Below the pieces are notes generated by a model. It saw nothing but the letters and a program-made list of their open reading frames with translations, was not told the DNA's origin and did not search any database. Positions 19,705 to 29,215 of a stretch of DNA of 64,000 nt are shown here, piece after piece (the stretch's first letter is position 1; each line of letters begins with the position of its first letter). The DNA is from Verrucomicrobiota bacterium (GTDB lineage: Bacteria > Verrucomicrobiota > Verrucomicrobiia > Limisphaerales > J093). The position numbers were made by a program, and so were the translations under genes. The stretch spans positions 62,001 to 126,000 of the forward strand of contig JADJWF010000006.1 in the NCBI GenBank assembly GCA_016716505.1, written 5' to 3'.

Positions 19705-22173
19705 CTAGTTCGCGAGCCGGGCGCGGTAGAAACGTCTTGGTCGGGGCGTACGATCCGCAAGTTGCGCTTCGCCTCCGGTGTCCGTCGTGATGGCGGTGCC
19801 ATCCCACGCGGTGAAGTCGCTGGTTCCCTCGATCACGTAGCCCGTGTTTGGCTCGCCCATCAGGCTCAGGCGCATTCCGCCCTTATCGTCATACCCGACG
19901 GGCGCGAGTCGGGCGTGGGCCGGTTTGAAAGCCGGCGGCGCAGCGGTGATTCGGGGCAGACTGGCGGAGCGCACCAGGAGCCAATCCACCTCAAGCGCGC
20001 CGTCGCCCCCAACGAATCCGACCAACGCCGGCACGGGCGGCCGAAGTGGATCGAAATCCCGCCACGCGGTCCAGAGCGTCGGTTCGGGCGTTTCGCCGTC
20101 GGCGGGCCAGAGGCGCGTCCATACGTCGGGCCAGCCGGACTGAGTCTTGGGTTCATGCCGCACCCGCAGCCAGAACCAGCGGTTGGTTTCCCAGCGCGCG
20201 TCAACAAAGGCCGGCGCTGGCTCGCCGCTCGCGGCGAGTCCCAACTGGGACGCGCCGGCCGGATTCCGGCGAAACAAGATCGAGACGCCCCGCCCTTGTT
20301 CGGGCTCGACCGCCACCGCCAGGCCGCCCAATGGAGCGGTTCCCGGTGCCAGGCCGGCCACGCGCAGGCGCGCCAGGATTTCGACCGGGTACGTCGCCTC
20401 GACCACGGCGCCGGCGAGGATCGCTGCCGTTGCTCTGACCGGGCCGAACCGCAGCAGGCCGTTGGCCGTGCGGAATTCGGTCAGGTCCCCGCGGGCGAAC
20501 CAACTTCGGTCGGGGGGACGTTCGAAGTCCCATTGCCAGCCGTTCACGCTGGCGCCGGCCTCGGCCGGCATTCCGAGCCGGCTGACCGTGACCGTGCCGA
20601 AATGCACCGGGTCGCCCTGGACGGCGATCCGGAAATCCGCGCCTCCGTTTTGTGAGTTCAGAAACCGGGCTTCCGTCAGCCGGAACTGGGCGGTTTTCCA
20701 CTGGCGCGAGTTCGCCAGTCGGACGGTTGTTGCGCTGGCGGTGTAGGCGCCGTTGAACGGCGCGTTTGGATCGGGCCCGTCGTATTCAATCCGGAACGTC
20801 CCGCTGCCCTGATCAAAGTACTCGACCTCCACGTCCACGAGCATCCGGTCTGCCCACTTGAACGAATCGTGAATCTGAAAATACACGTACCGACCCGGGT
20901 ACATCGTCGGCGCGACCACGCGGCAGGCGCGGCCGCCGATTTGGGCGGGAGTGGTCGCCCCGTCGGCAAACTCAAACTGCGTCAATCCGCGCGCGTCGTT
21001 CGTGGCCTGGAGGACCACGCTGACGGCCTTGAAGTCCGAGTACGGGCCGCGCGGGCGGGGTGGCTTGATACCGGCCTTGAACAGGTCGGCGAACCGACGG
21101 TTCAACTCGATGTACTGGCGCCCATATTCCCGCGACGCAGCAATGTCAGTGCCCTCGTGGTATTCATTCCAGGTCTCGACGTGAAGCAGCCGCGACGGCG
21201 CGCGCAGAAAGCGAATCCATTGCCGCTCGAAGAAGGCGCCGTCCTCCCGCGGTACGATGAGTGGGTCGCGGCCAGGCACGGCCGAGTGATCGTAGCCCGG
21301 GCCGAGCGCGGCCACGCCGGGATTGCGCAGTGAGATGGCGCCACCCCACGCGTAGGTGTTGTCCGCCTGCACGTTCCAGGAGATCTCTTTCACGATGTAG
21401 GGCGTCACGCCGCTGAAGTCGCGGGCAAACTCCTGCCGCGTGTAGTCAATGCAGCTCTGGTCATGCGCAGCGGCAAACGCCGCCGAGTACAAGAAGATGA
21501 TCGGGCGGCCCTCGATCGTGGCCCAGTGCCGGGCCGGGATCAGGGAAAAGAAGTCGCGGATGCTCTCGTAAAACCAGCGGCGGCCGTAATCGGTGGTCAG
21601 ATCAATCTTCCGGCCGGCCGCGTTGTACTCCAGCGTCGAGGTGTCGTAGAACATGCCGATGGCCGGGGGCTTTTGGCCGGCGTCGAGCAAGGTCTGGCGG
21701 GCCTCGACCAGCCGCACCAGTCCGGCGTAGCTCCACGGCTGGCTCAAGGCAGGTTTGCCGGGAATGCGCTGTGACGGCTCGCCCCAGTACACCGGCAGCA
21801 GCACGTCAATGCCGGCGGCCACCATGTCTTCCAACTGCTCGCGGTGCCAGCTCGCCAGCTTGTAAGAGAAGCCCGCCAGGGTCGGCGGGTGATCGGTCAG
21901 GGCGTCCGAGCCGTCGGCGTTGTAGAGGTGCGCGCCGGTGAACACATCGTACCAGTAGAAGTACGAGGTCAACACGACCGGGTCATTGGTGCCGTAGCGC
22001 ACCGCCTGCGCGAGTTCCTCCGGAGCCGGGTGCAGATAGGGGCCCAGCGGTGGATTGATTTGGGCCTGCCCAGGCCATAAACCGGCCATGATGACAAACC
22101 CCAGAGCCAAAGCCGCCGTGTTCAACAATGACCGTTGCCGCCTCGAGGACTCGCGATCTCCAGCCAGTTTCAT
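19705..22173 (-). CDS. Secreted DUF5010 (GH99-like fold) protein with C-terminal beta domains
   Basis: An 822-residue exported protein: signal segment about 16-38 ending GQAQ, then a DUF5010-like barrel (about 45-360) marked by LTSYFYWYDVFTGAH, VDVLLPVYWGEP-type text and HVETWNEYHEGTDIAAS, the last resembling the strand carrying catalytic residues in related endo-glycosidase folds. Residues about 385-520 form a ligand-binding-like beta domain, followed by a laminin-G/concanavalin-like region and the tail RPRRFYRARLAN. Role is unproven, but the fold and export suggest action on a polysaccharide or glycoprotein. It is convergent with the aldo/keto reductase; no operon partner is apparent. Confidence 0.82.
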   Translation of the reverse strand: MKLAGDRESSRRQRSLLNTAALALGFVIMAGLWPGQAQINPPLGPYLHPAPEELAQAVRYGTNDPVVLTSYFYWYDVFTGAHLYNADGSDALTDHPPTLAGFSYKLASWHREQLEDMVAAGIDVLLPVYWGEPSQRIPGKPALSQPWSYAGLVRLVEARQTLLDAGQKPPAIGMFYDTSTLEYNAAGRKIDLTTDYGRRWFYESIRDFFSLIPARHWATIEGRPIIFLYSAAFAAAHDQSCIDYTRQEFARDFSGVTPYIVKEISWNVQADNTYAWGGAISLRNPGVAALGPGYDHSAVPGRDPLIVPREDGAFFERQWIRFLRAPSRLLHVETWNEYHEGTDIAASREYGRQYIELNRRFADLFKAGIKPPRPRGPYSDFKAVSVVLQATNDARGLTQFEFADGATTPAQIGGRACRVVAPTMYPGRYVYFQIHDSFKWADRMLVDVEVEYFDQGSGTFRIEYDGPDPNAPFNGAYTASATTVRLANSRQWKTAQFRLTEARFLNSQNGGADFRIAVQGDPVHFGTVTVSRLGMPAEAGASVNGWQWDFERPPDRSWFARGDLTEFRTANGLLRFGPVRATAAILAGAVVEATYPVEILARLRVAGLAPGTAPLGGLAVAVEPEQGRGVSILFRRNPAGASQLGLAASGEPAPAFVDARWETNRWFWLRVRHEPKTQSGWPDVWTRLWPADGETPEPTLWTAWRDFDPLRPPVPALVGFVGGDGALEVDWLLVRSASLPRITAAPPAFKPAHARLAPVGYDDKGGMRLSLMGEPNTGYVIEGTSDFTAWDGTAITTDTGGEAQLADRTPRPRRFYRARLAN

Positions 22174-22271
22174 GACGGCAGCATGTCATCGGACTCCGCC
22201 TCTGCCAGAAGATTCGTTTGACTTTCAAGGGAGCCGGTCGTACGCCTTGCTGTCGAAACCCGCATCACATC

Positions 22272-24329
22272 ATGAAACGAAAACAAATCCCTATGGTTGT
22301 CGCCGCCTGCCTTGGTCTGGCCGGCGGACTTGTCGCGCAAACCGGCCCGTTCAGTCCTGAGGAGTGGCCGGCCACCGCGGACCCAAACGCCATCGTCCAT
22401 TACGTGGTAACTGACGGTGGGCTCGAGCCGCCCGGCGCCAACTGGGACAATTCCGCGTTGAACATCCTCACCGGTGGCGATCAAGTGACCGAGGATTTCA
22501 CCATTGGCGGCCACACCGGGAAAAAGGTCACCGGCAACTACCTGAACATCGCCGACTTCCAGTTTCAGACGTGGGCGGACTACGACACGATTGACATTCT
22601 GGTGCAGGCGTACGGCGATGCCGGCTTGTTCAACGCCCAGGGCAACCCTCGCAACTTCAACTTCCTGACCGGCACGCTGCCGGAACTGGCGGCACCCAAC
22701 GGTGGGCAGGTGCCCGTTGAGGCGAAGAACAAGCGGTGGAACTGGATTCTGTTTCGAATTCCCAACGGCATTCGCGTCTCGGATGGGACTCGCCTGGTGG
22801 GTTCAATTCCCGCCAATGCCCAAGGGGCATTTCAAAACGGGGGCGTCAATGGCGGCACCATCCGATTTGAGGGCGTGGCCGGGCTGATCGTTCGTGTCAT
22901 CGCCTTCGGCACGCCGGGCGCGTTTGGTGAGCCCGAAGCGATCAATCAATTCCTGCCTCCGGAAACGTGTGATCCGGAGCCGAACACCAACCTGGTCGGT
23001 GTTGATATCGCTGCCGGCACCTCGAATCACCTGATCGTGCTGAGCGGCCACGACCACAACACGACGATCGTGGAGAACGTCGGGCCACCGGGCGACCGGC
23101 GCCGCGCGGTGGTGCCGGACGGCATGTATCTCAACTTCGGCATCACCGACAACTACCTCGGTCTGCCGTGCAACGACCCCCGCATGGTCAAGGTTTGCGT
23201 GGACTTTTACGACGATCCCGCCTTCGCGGGCCTGAATGTCCGCTTTGGCCCCGAAGCTTACGCCACGGATGACAAGGGCGGGATTGGCTTCGTCCCGGCG
23301 GAGAAGCGCCTGTCGCTCACCGGCAGCGGCCAGTGGGTTCGCCGCTCGTGGCTCGTGCCGGCGGTGAGCCTCAAAGGCATCAACGCCGATCAGTACACGG
23401 CCGGGCCGCGGTTCATCTCCGAAAACGGTCAGGTGGCCGTGTCCCGGGTGGAAATGGCGGTCTTGCGGGTGGGCGACCACCCGCTGGCCGGGCAGGACCC
23501 GTTGGCCGCCTGTGTTGAGGATCCGAACATCTGCACGGATGCCTACGGCAACTTGGCGGAACTCGATCTGGCGAACGACATCCGTGACGGTATTGACGTG
23601 GGCAGCAGTGGTGGCGACCAGAACATGGTCGTGGAAGAGGCGGGTCCCCTCGGCGACCGCCGGCTGGCGGTGCGCGCCGCGCACGATGACGGCAATCCCG
23701 GCTTCCAGCACCAGTACATCAACTTCGCCATCACCGGCGAAAAACTCGGTCCGACCTCACAACCGCCGTTGCACTTGGCGATCTGCGTGACCTATTACGA
23801 CGATCCGGCGCTGGCCGGTACGGCCTTCAAGCCCGAGGTGTACCGGACCGAGGTCAACGGCGTGGAAACCTTTGGCTTCACGCCCGACAGTTTCTACGTG
23901 GTGCTCGAAGGCACGGGCGCCTGGCGGCAGGCCTATTGGGAGATTCAGAATGTCAAGCTAAGCGGCGTGAACCAAGGGCCGCAGGCCGCCGCGCGGTTCA
24001 CGACGCGGGACGCCGGCGATGTGCAGGCCAAAATCGCCATCACCCGCATTCGCTACGGGGTCATCCGTCCGTGCGGCCCGCTGGCCGGCGTGAATCCGCT
24101 CGCGGCCTGCAAGCCGGTCACGGAAGTCACGCTCGCCATTGAGCGGGACGGAAACAATGTGAAGCTGAGCTGGCCGGCGGAGGCCGCTGGCTTTGTCGTT
24201 CAAGCCACGCCCAGTCTCACCGATCCGCAGTGGGGCGCTGTCAGTGCGACGGTCGAGGTCGTCAACGGGCGCAACGTCGCCACCCTGCCCATCGGCACGG
24301 AGACGCGGTTCTTCCGGCTCGCCCAGTGA
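22272..24329 (+). CDS. Secreted protein with an internal domain duplication, function unknown
   Basis: A 685-residue protein from ATG 22272, with a signal peptide of about 22 residues ending VAQ. Residues about 30-225 form one domain of unknown type. Two homologous repeats of about 180 residues follow, near 238-413 and 426-613. Each runs through GDRR-AV, a Y-NF-IT stretch, VCV-YYDDPA-AG, a G-W/Q beta strand, and ends with a shared GDxxLAGxxPLAAC-type signature. The last 70 residues form a small beta domain ending ETRFFRLAQ, a tail common on secreted Verrucomicrobial proteins. No catalytic motif is recognised; repeat content and export suggest binding or adhesion. Confidence 0.82.
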   Translation: MKRKQIPMVVAACLGLAGGLVAQTGPFSPEEWPATADPNAIVHYVVTDGGLEPPGANWDNSALNILTGGDQVTEDFTIGGHTGKKVTGNYLNIADFQFQTWADYDTIDILVQAYGDAGLFNAQGNPRNFNFLTGTLPELAAPNGGQVPVEAKNKRWNWILFRIPNGIRVSDGTRLVGSIPANAQGAFQNGGVNGGTIRFEGVAGLIVRVIAFGTPGAFGEPEAINQFLPPETCDPEPNTNLVGVDIAAGTSNHLIVLSGHDHNTTIVENVGPPGDRRRAVVPDGMYLNFGITDNYLGLPCNDPRMVKVCVDFYDDPAFAGLNVRFGPEAYATDDKGGIGFVPAEKRLSLTGSGQWVRRSWLVPAVSLKGINADQYTAGPRFISENGQVAVSRVEMAVLRVGDHPLAGQDPLAACVEDPNICTDAYGNLAELDLANDIRDGIDVGSSGGDQNMVVEEAGPLGDRRLAVRAAHDDGNPGFQHQYINFAITGEKLGPTSQPPLHLAICVTYYDDPALAGTAFKPEVYRTEVNGVETFGFTPDSFYVVLEGTGAWRQAYWEIQNVKLSGVNQGPQAAARFTTRDAGDVQAKIAITRIRYGVIRPCGPLAGVNPLAACKPVTEVTLAIERDGNNVKLSWPAEAAGFVVQATPSLTDPQWGAVSATVEVVNGRNVATLPIGTETRFFRLAQ

Positions 24330-24441
24330 ACGGTGCGGCCTGGCTGGCGCGGGCGGTGAAAGCCGCCTGCGCCGGCCAACTCCCCAAACCTGGTCCCGTG
24401 GGTGGGGGGCAACCTGCCGAGGTGGAAGGTTGAGTGATGCC

Positions 24442-25110
24442 ATGAGCCGCCAGTCCGTTGTCTCCGGTGGCCGGTTCGGTTTTACGTTGATCGAGCTGCT
24501 GGTCGTCATCGCCATCATCGCCATTCTCGCCGGCATGTTGTTGCCCATGCTGGGGCGGGCGAAGGAGCAGGCGCGGCGAATGCACTGCACCAACAACCTT
24601 CGCCAAATCGGGTTGGGGATCATGATGTACCGCGAGGACAACCGCGACCGGCCGCCCCTCTACCTGGTCAATCCAACGAACAAGACCTACGGATTTCCCG
24701 GTGGTAATCGGCCGTATCTGGAAAAGGGCTACGTCGAGGGCACGAACTCGTTCATCTGCCTTTCGGACCGCACGCGCGGGCGGATTCCGATTGATCTGGG
24801 CTGGGAGTACTTCGGTGAATTCACCACCAGCTACGCCTACCATTTGGGGCCCTGGCAGCAGACGACCGACGAGGGCAAGGCCTGGCTCGAAGATCAACTC
24901 GCGCGCTGGAGCACCCGCTTCATCGTGGCGGCCTGTCCCTGGCATCGCCACCTGTTCAGCGGCTGGACCGGCAGCAAGTTCGATCCGCAGAAGAGCTTCG
25001 CGAAGAAGACCAACATCAAGGACCTCTGCCTGCGCTACGACGGCGCGGTCAACAGTTTCATCTGGCCGGCCACCAACTGGACCGAGGAGCCGTACATCCG
25101 GACCCGCTGA
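24442..25110 (+). CDS. Prepilin-like protein with N-terminal cleavage/methylation motif (copy 3)
   Basis: A 222-residue protein from ATG 24442. The leader MSRQSVVSGGRF precedes G|FTLIELLVVIAIIAILAGML, then LGRAKEQARRMHCTNNLRQIG and MMYREDNRDRPPL. Unlike copies 1 and 2 it lacks a recognisable DGHVE segment at the C-terminus and ends WTEEPYIRTR, so it may belong to a different subgroup. It lies about 110 bases after the duplicated-domain protein and is convergent with aas. Confidence 0.92.
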   Translation: MSRQSVVSGGRFGFTLIELLVVIAIIAILAGMLLPMLGRAKEQARRMHCTNNLRQIGLGIMMYREDNRDRPPLYLVNPTNKTYGFPGGNRPYLEKGYVEGTNSFICLSDRTRGRIPIDLGWEYFGEFTTSYAYHLGPWQQTTDEGKAWLEDQLARWSTRFIVAACPWHRHLFSGWTGSKFDPQKSFAKKTNIKDLCLRYDGAVNSFIWPATNWTEEPYIRTR

Positions 25111-25164
25111 AGGGCGCCGGGGTTGACCGCGCTTCATTCGGCGCGGCCCGAGATTGCCGGCCTT

Positions 25165-27441
25165 TCACAGCAGACTGGCCAGCTCGCGATGGTTGATCTT
25201 CCCGGTGCCGAGCTTGGGAATCTCCTTCACGAACCGCACCTCGCGCGGCACGCAAAGATTGGTCAGACCTCTGGCTTTGATGGCCGCGCGCAATTCATCG
25301 AGCCCGAGTCTTGGCTCGTTGGTGAAGGCGACCAGCGCTTCACCCTTGTCTTCATCCGGCCGCGCGAGCACGGCGACCTCGCAGCGCGGTCCGTACTGCG
25401 GGAACGCTCCGGCCAGCGCGTCCTCCACCGCCGTCAGGCTGACCATCTCACCGCTGACCTTGGCAAAGCGCTTGAGCCGGCCGCGGATGGTGAGGAAACC
25501 TTCTCCGTCCTGGCTCACGATGTCGCCGGTGTCGTACCAGCCGTCGAGGGCTTGGAACGTGGCGTCGGCGTCGGGATTGAGGTAACCGCGCATCACATTC
25601 GGGCCGCGCACCCACAGGCGGCCGGCGTCGGCGACGCCCTCGACCGGTTCCAACCGCAGGTCCATGCCCGGCAGGAGCCGGCCGGCGGTGCCATGCTTGG
25701 GCGCCATCGGGGTGTTCACGCTGATCACCGGGCTGCACTCGGTCGCGCCGTAACCCTCGAGGATGCGGACTCCGAAGCGCTGCGCCCACACCCGCGCGGT
25801 CTCCTCCTGCACCTTCTCCGCACCGGCGAAGAGGTAGCGCAGGGCGCGGAAGTCGTACGGGTGCGCGCGGCGGGCGTAGCCGTTGAGGAACGTGTTGGTG
25901 GCGAGGAAGATTGTGCAGTGCCGGTCGTAGAGCGCGCCGGGCACCAGCCGGTAATGCAACGGCGAGGGGTACAGGAAGACGTATAGGCCGCGGACCAGAC
26001 CCAGCAGCAGGCCCACCGTGAGGCCGAAGCTATGGAAGGTGGGCAGGGCGTTGAAGACGCGATCGTGGTCCGTCACGTCAATCACGGCCAGCATCTGGCG
26101 GAGGTTGGCCAGCAGGTTGCGGTGGGTGAGTTCGACGCCCTTGGGCACGCCCTCTGAACCGCTGGTGAAAAGGATGACGGCCGGCTGCTGACCGGCGCCG
26201 GGGGCGCTGCCATGAGCGGTCGCTGGTCCGGGATCCGAAGCTGCATGGGAGTCCCCGGTTCCTCGTTGCTGGTTCGTGGCGGTTGGTTCTTGGTTCCCGC
26301 TGCCCGGGAGCGCGGTTCCGGATTTGCCACCTTGCTCAGTGTTTTTCGGCAGGTGCCGCAGCAGCGATTGCGGCGCGAAACGCATCCGCAAGGCGGCCCC
26401 GAGCTTGGCCGCGCCGCTGATCTGCGCCCGCACATCGTCGAGATAGATCAACTCCAGGCCGGCTTCCGCAAACGGCTCGGGCTTGAGCCGCGCTCGCTCG
26501 AGAAACACCCGCGAGGTGATGAGATGCTTCAAGCCCGCCAGTTGGGCACAGGAGAGCATGGTGGGTACGCCGGTCGAGAAGTTGAGGATCGCCGGCACCT
26601 TCCCGTGCGCCCAGAGACCGAGCAGGGTGACCGGCATCGCATTGACATTCGGCAGCAGGACGCCAACCCGGCGGGCATCGCCCACCTTCGCCGCCAGACG
26701 ACTGCCGAGCAAGTCGGCGCCAACCAGGAGGCGGCGGTAGTTGATGGGCTTGAGGGTGGCATCCTCGAGGATTTCGCACTTGGGACGGCTTCGCGCAGCT
26801 TCGAGAATTGCCTCGTGAACGGTCACCGGGCCGCAGGCCATTTCGACCCGAAACTGTTGCTCGATCATTCGGTCGCGCAGCCAGGTGGTCAGCGTGGTCC
26901 GGGCCTTGGCCGTGCTCACGTGCCGCGGACGCGGCGGGTCAAGGACTTCACTGAAGTGCGCGGTAATGGTGGGCCACCAGCGCCGCCAGCCCGGCTGACG
27001 CGACCACTTCAAACGGTTGGCGCCCCGCAGATAGCACGTAATCACCTTCGCTCCGGTTTTGTACAGGAGGAAGCCCGTGCCATCGAAGAGCTTCATGAGC
27101 GCGCCGGTCCGGCTGATCTGGCCTTCGGCGAACAACACGAGCCGGCCGCCCGCCTGAAGATGCTCGGCCATCCGCTTCACCGCGTAGGGCGATGCGGGGT
27201 CAATCGGAAAGGTTCGCCGATTGAGCATGATCTTGCGGTGCAGCCACGAGTATTGAGCGGCGGCGCGCGACACGACGAACTTCCAGTCCAGATCCAGCAC
27301 CACCCACAGGAACAGGAAGTCGAGCCACGAGACGTGGTTGGGCACCAGCAGCACCGGCCCGGGCGTATTCAGCGACTCTATGCCGTAGGCGCGAAAGCGG
27401 AAGCAGACCCGGAGCAGCAGGTGGAAGATTCGGCGGAGCAT
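25165..27441 (-). CDS. aas: Bifunctional acyltransferase / acyl-ACP synthetase (Aas-like)
   Basis: A 758-residue fusion. Residues about 1-210 form a PlsC-type acyltransferase with NHVSWLD (H(X)4D catalytic motif, about 36-42) and FAEGQISRTG in the glycerol-phosphate-binding position. Residues about 225-758 form an AMP-forming ligase with the ATP loop FTSGSEGVPKGVELT, a YGATECSP motif and GWYDTGD. In E. coli, Aas re-acylates lysophosphatidylethanolamine carried in by LplT, and the lplT-like gene is in the same operon here. Between the domains' conserved blocks lies a low-complexity insert of about 45 residues coded partly by heptanucleotide repeats at 26257-26298. The start is 4 bases from the preceding stop. 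Confidence 0.9.
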   Translation of the reverse strand: MLRRIFHLLLRVCFRFRAYGIESLNTPGPVLLVPNHVSWLDFLFLWVVLDLDWKFVVSRAAAQYSWLHRKIMLNRRTFPIDPASPYAVKRMAEHLQAGGRLVLFAEGQISRTGALMKLFDGTGFLLYKTGAKVITCYLRGANRLKWSRQPGWRRWWPTITAHFSEVLDPPRPRHVSTAKARTTLTTWLRDRMIEQQFRVEMACGPVTVHEAILEAARSRPKCEILEDATLKPINYRRLLVGADLLGSRLAAKVGDARRVGVLLPNVNAMPVTLLGLWAHGKVPAILNFSTGVPTMLSCAQLAGLKHLITSRVFLERARLKPEPFAEAGLELIYLDDVRAQISGAAKLGAALRMRFAPQSLLRHLPKNTEQGGKSGTALPGSGNQEPTATNQQRGTGDSHAASDPGPATAHGSAPGAGQQPAVILFTSGSEGVPKGVELTHRNLLANLRQMLAVIDVTDHDRVFNALPTFHSFGLTVGLLLGLVRGLYVFLYPSPLHYRLVPGALYDRHCTIFLATNTFLNGYARRAHPYDFRALRYLFAGAEKVQEETARVWAQRFGVRILEGYGATECSPVISVNTPMAPKHGTAGRLLPGMDLRLEPVEGVADAGRLWVRGPNVMRGYLNPDADATFQALDGWYDTGDIVSQDGEGFLTIRGRLKRFAKVSGEMVSLTAVEDALAGAFPQYGPRCEVAVLARPDEDKGEALVAFTNEPRLGLDELRAAIKARGLTNLCVPREVRFVKEIPKLGTGKINHRELASLL
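26257..26298. repeat. Heptanucleotide repeat array inside aas, 6 units
   Basis: On the plus strand six units of exactly 7 bases follow each other: GGTTCCT, CGTTGCT, GGTTCGT, GGCGGTT, GGTTCTT, GGTTCCC (consensus GGTTCNT). Six units make 42 bases, so the array keeps frame and codes an NQEPTATNQQRG-like low-complexity linker in the protein. Confidence 0.75.
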
Positions 27442-27445
27442 GGAT

Positions 27446-27931
27446 TCAGCGGTTGGAAGTCAGGAGTTCGGAGTCGGAGGTAAGGTCGCGCGCGGTTGAA
27501 CGGCGCTGCCGCGTGCGGTGCTGCGCCACGCCAGGCCCGATCATGCTGACAGCGGTGGCGAGGACGGCCAGCGGCCCCAGCCAGCGGTCCACGCCGTGGA
27601 GCAGCAGCACAAACAGCGCGAGCCAGAACGCCAGCACCAGCCACAGCGCAATCGCTGGCGGCCCAAAGATGTTCCAGAAGAAGCGCAGTTGCGGGCCGTA
27701 GCTGGCCAGGCCGATGGCCAGTCCCGTATAGAACGCCCAGCGCCCGCACTGGGTCCGCCGCAAGGCAAACAGGCACCCCAGCCACACCAGGACCAGCCAC
27801 GAGAGGGGAGCGTAAAGGAAGGCGAGGTGAAACGCCGCCGCCGCCACCAGTCCGAGCCAAACGACGGTGCGAGGCTTCAGCAGCCCGGCGGAGCAGGTGC
27901 GGACAGACGGAGTTGGCGACGCGGCTGACAC
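27446..27931 (-). CDS. Truncated apolipoprotein N-acyltransferase-like membrane protein (N-terminal part only)
   Basis: A 161-residue protein with four or five hydrophobic segments between residues 22 and 130. The block GLAIGLASYGPQLRFFWNIF and the following WLVLAFWLALFVLLL resemble the N-terminal membrane region of Lnt, the enzyme that adds the third acyl chain to lipoproteins. The nitrilase-type catalytic domain (about 300 residues with a Glu-Lys-Cys triad) is absent: the frame ends in a hydrophilic tail coded by heptanucleotide repeats, and the next gene begins 4 bases later. No other frame continues the homology. I infer a deletion derivative; a standalone small membrane protein is the alternative. 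It starts 3 bases after the lplT-like stop. Confidence 0.65.
   Translation of the reverse strand: MSAASPTPSVRTCSAGLLKPRTVVWLGLVAAAAFHLAFLYAPLSWLVLVWLGCLFALRRTQCGRWAFYTGLAIGLASYGPQLRFFWNIFGPPAIALWLVLAFWLALFVLLLHGVDRWLGPLAVLATAVSMIGPGVAQHRTRQRRSTARDLTSDSELLTSNR
27452..27479. repeat. Heptanucleotide repeat array at the lnt-fragment/aas junction, 4 units
   Basis: Four consecutive 7-mers on the plus strand: GTTGGAA, GTCAGGA, GTTCGGA, GTCGGAG (consensus GTYNGGA). They code the last residues of the Lnt-like fragment and lie 11 bases upstream of the aas start. Confidence 0.7.
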
Positions 27932-27934
27932 GGC

Positions 27935-29215
27935 TCACCGATCTCTTGCCGGACCATTCCCTGCTCCGGCAGGTTGCGGGTCGAACCGCAACAGGCACGC
28001 CAGCAGCGCGACGGACGCCGCCAAGGCAACGAAGACGGCGTTCGGCCCCAGATCGAACCCCGTGAGCAGACCCAGGAACGCCGCACCCAGCAGCATGGCG
28101 AGATAGTCCACGAAGTTCTGGATCGCGATGGTTTTGCCGAGGCGGGTCTGGTCGGACTCCGATTGCAGCGCCGCGTTGAGAGGGACGATCATCAACCCGG
28201 CGCACACCCCCGCAGCCACCAAGACGCCAATGACCAGCGCCAGTCCAAACGCTCCGCCCAGCAAGCCCAGGCCCAGCACGCACGCGCCCAGCAACCAGCC
28301 GTACCGCCGAACCCACGTCAGGTCGCCCACCCGATGCAACTGTCCGGCCAGCAGGCTGCCGCCGACAATCCCCACGACGAGGCCGACCTTGAGCAACGCG
28401 AGGTTTTCGTTGGTGATGTGTTCCTCCGCCACCCCGGCTGCCGCCAGCACCGTTGCGCCCCACGCCTGAAGATTGTTGCGCATCGCCGCTCCCGAGAACC
28501 AGAACACGCCGCAGCCAAGCAGAATTCGCCCGAGGCGCGCATGGGAGGCGAGCCGCCACAGATCGCTGAGGAATTCCCGCAAGCTGCTCCTGAACCGGGC
28601 GTCCGGGTTGTGCGGCGTGCGGCTCATGAAGGAGTTGAACGTCAGCGCCAGGACGTACCAGGCAAGCGACACCGCATAACAGGGCACCAGCGACCGGGTA
28701 TGGTCGTAAAGCACCGCGCCGGCGCCCAGGCCGGAGATGATCGCCACGAGCGTCAGCATTTCTACGGTGCCGTTGGCCTTCACCAGCCGCTCGCGCGCCA
28801 CGATCTCCGGCAGCACCCCGTACTTTGCGGGCGAGTAGGCGCAGGCACCCATGCCGACGATCGCGTAGCCCACCACCTGCCACGGGAGGTTGGCGGCGGC
28901 GTTCGTGGGGTGGAGGAGGATGCCCGCCAGCCCCACGGTGGTGCCGAGCAATTTGATCAGGTTGCCGCCCGCCAGCCAGCGGGTCTTGGGGAAGCGGTCG
29001 TTGACGAACCCCGCAAGTGGTGCGAGCAGGATGAACGGCAGAAAGAAGACTGCGCTGTACAGCGCGTTCTGGCCGTTGACGAACTGTTCGGTGATCTTGC
29101 CTTCCCGCAGCGCGAAGGTGAGCGGCCCGAGGATGGCCGCGAGCAGGAAGTTGTCGCCAAACGCGCCGAGAAACTGGCTGGCGAGCAACAGCGGATAATT
29201 GCGGCCGTCTTTCAT
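27935..29215 (-). CDS. lplT: Lysophospholipid transporter LplT-like MFS protein
   Basis: A 426-residue major facilitator protein with about 12 membrane segments. It begins NYPLLLASQFLGAFGDNFL, the typical LplT/MFS_1 start, and has a GFVNDRFPK loop between helices 2 and 3 in the position of the MFS signature. LplT flips lysophospholipids from the outer to the inner leaflet of the inner membrane for re-acylation by Aas. The same operon holds aas, which supports the assignment more strongly than sequence alone. Its ATG overlaps the marR stop by 4 bases (ATGA), indicating translational coupling. Confidence 0.87.
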   Translation of the reverse strand: MKDGRNYPLLLASQFLGAFGDNFLLAAILGPLTFALREGKITEQFVNGQNALYSAVFFLPFILLAPLAGFVNDRFPKTRWLAGGNLIKLLGTTVGLAGILLHPTNAAANLPWQVVGYAIVGMGACAYSPAKYGVLPEIVARERLVKANGTVEMLTLVAIISGLGAGAVLYDHTRSLVPCYAVSLAWYVLALTFNSFMSRTPHNPDARFRSSLREFLSDLWRLASHARLGRILLGCGVFWFSGAAMRNNLQAWGATVLAAAGVAEEHITNENLALLKVGLVVGIVGGSLLAGQLHRVGDLTWVRRYGWLLGACVLGLGLLGGAFGLALVIGVLVAAGVCAGLMIVPLNAALQSESDQTRLGKTIAIQNFVDYLAMLLGAAFLGLLTGFDLGPNAVFVALAASVALLACLLRFDPQPAGAGNGPARDR

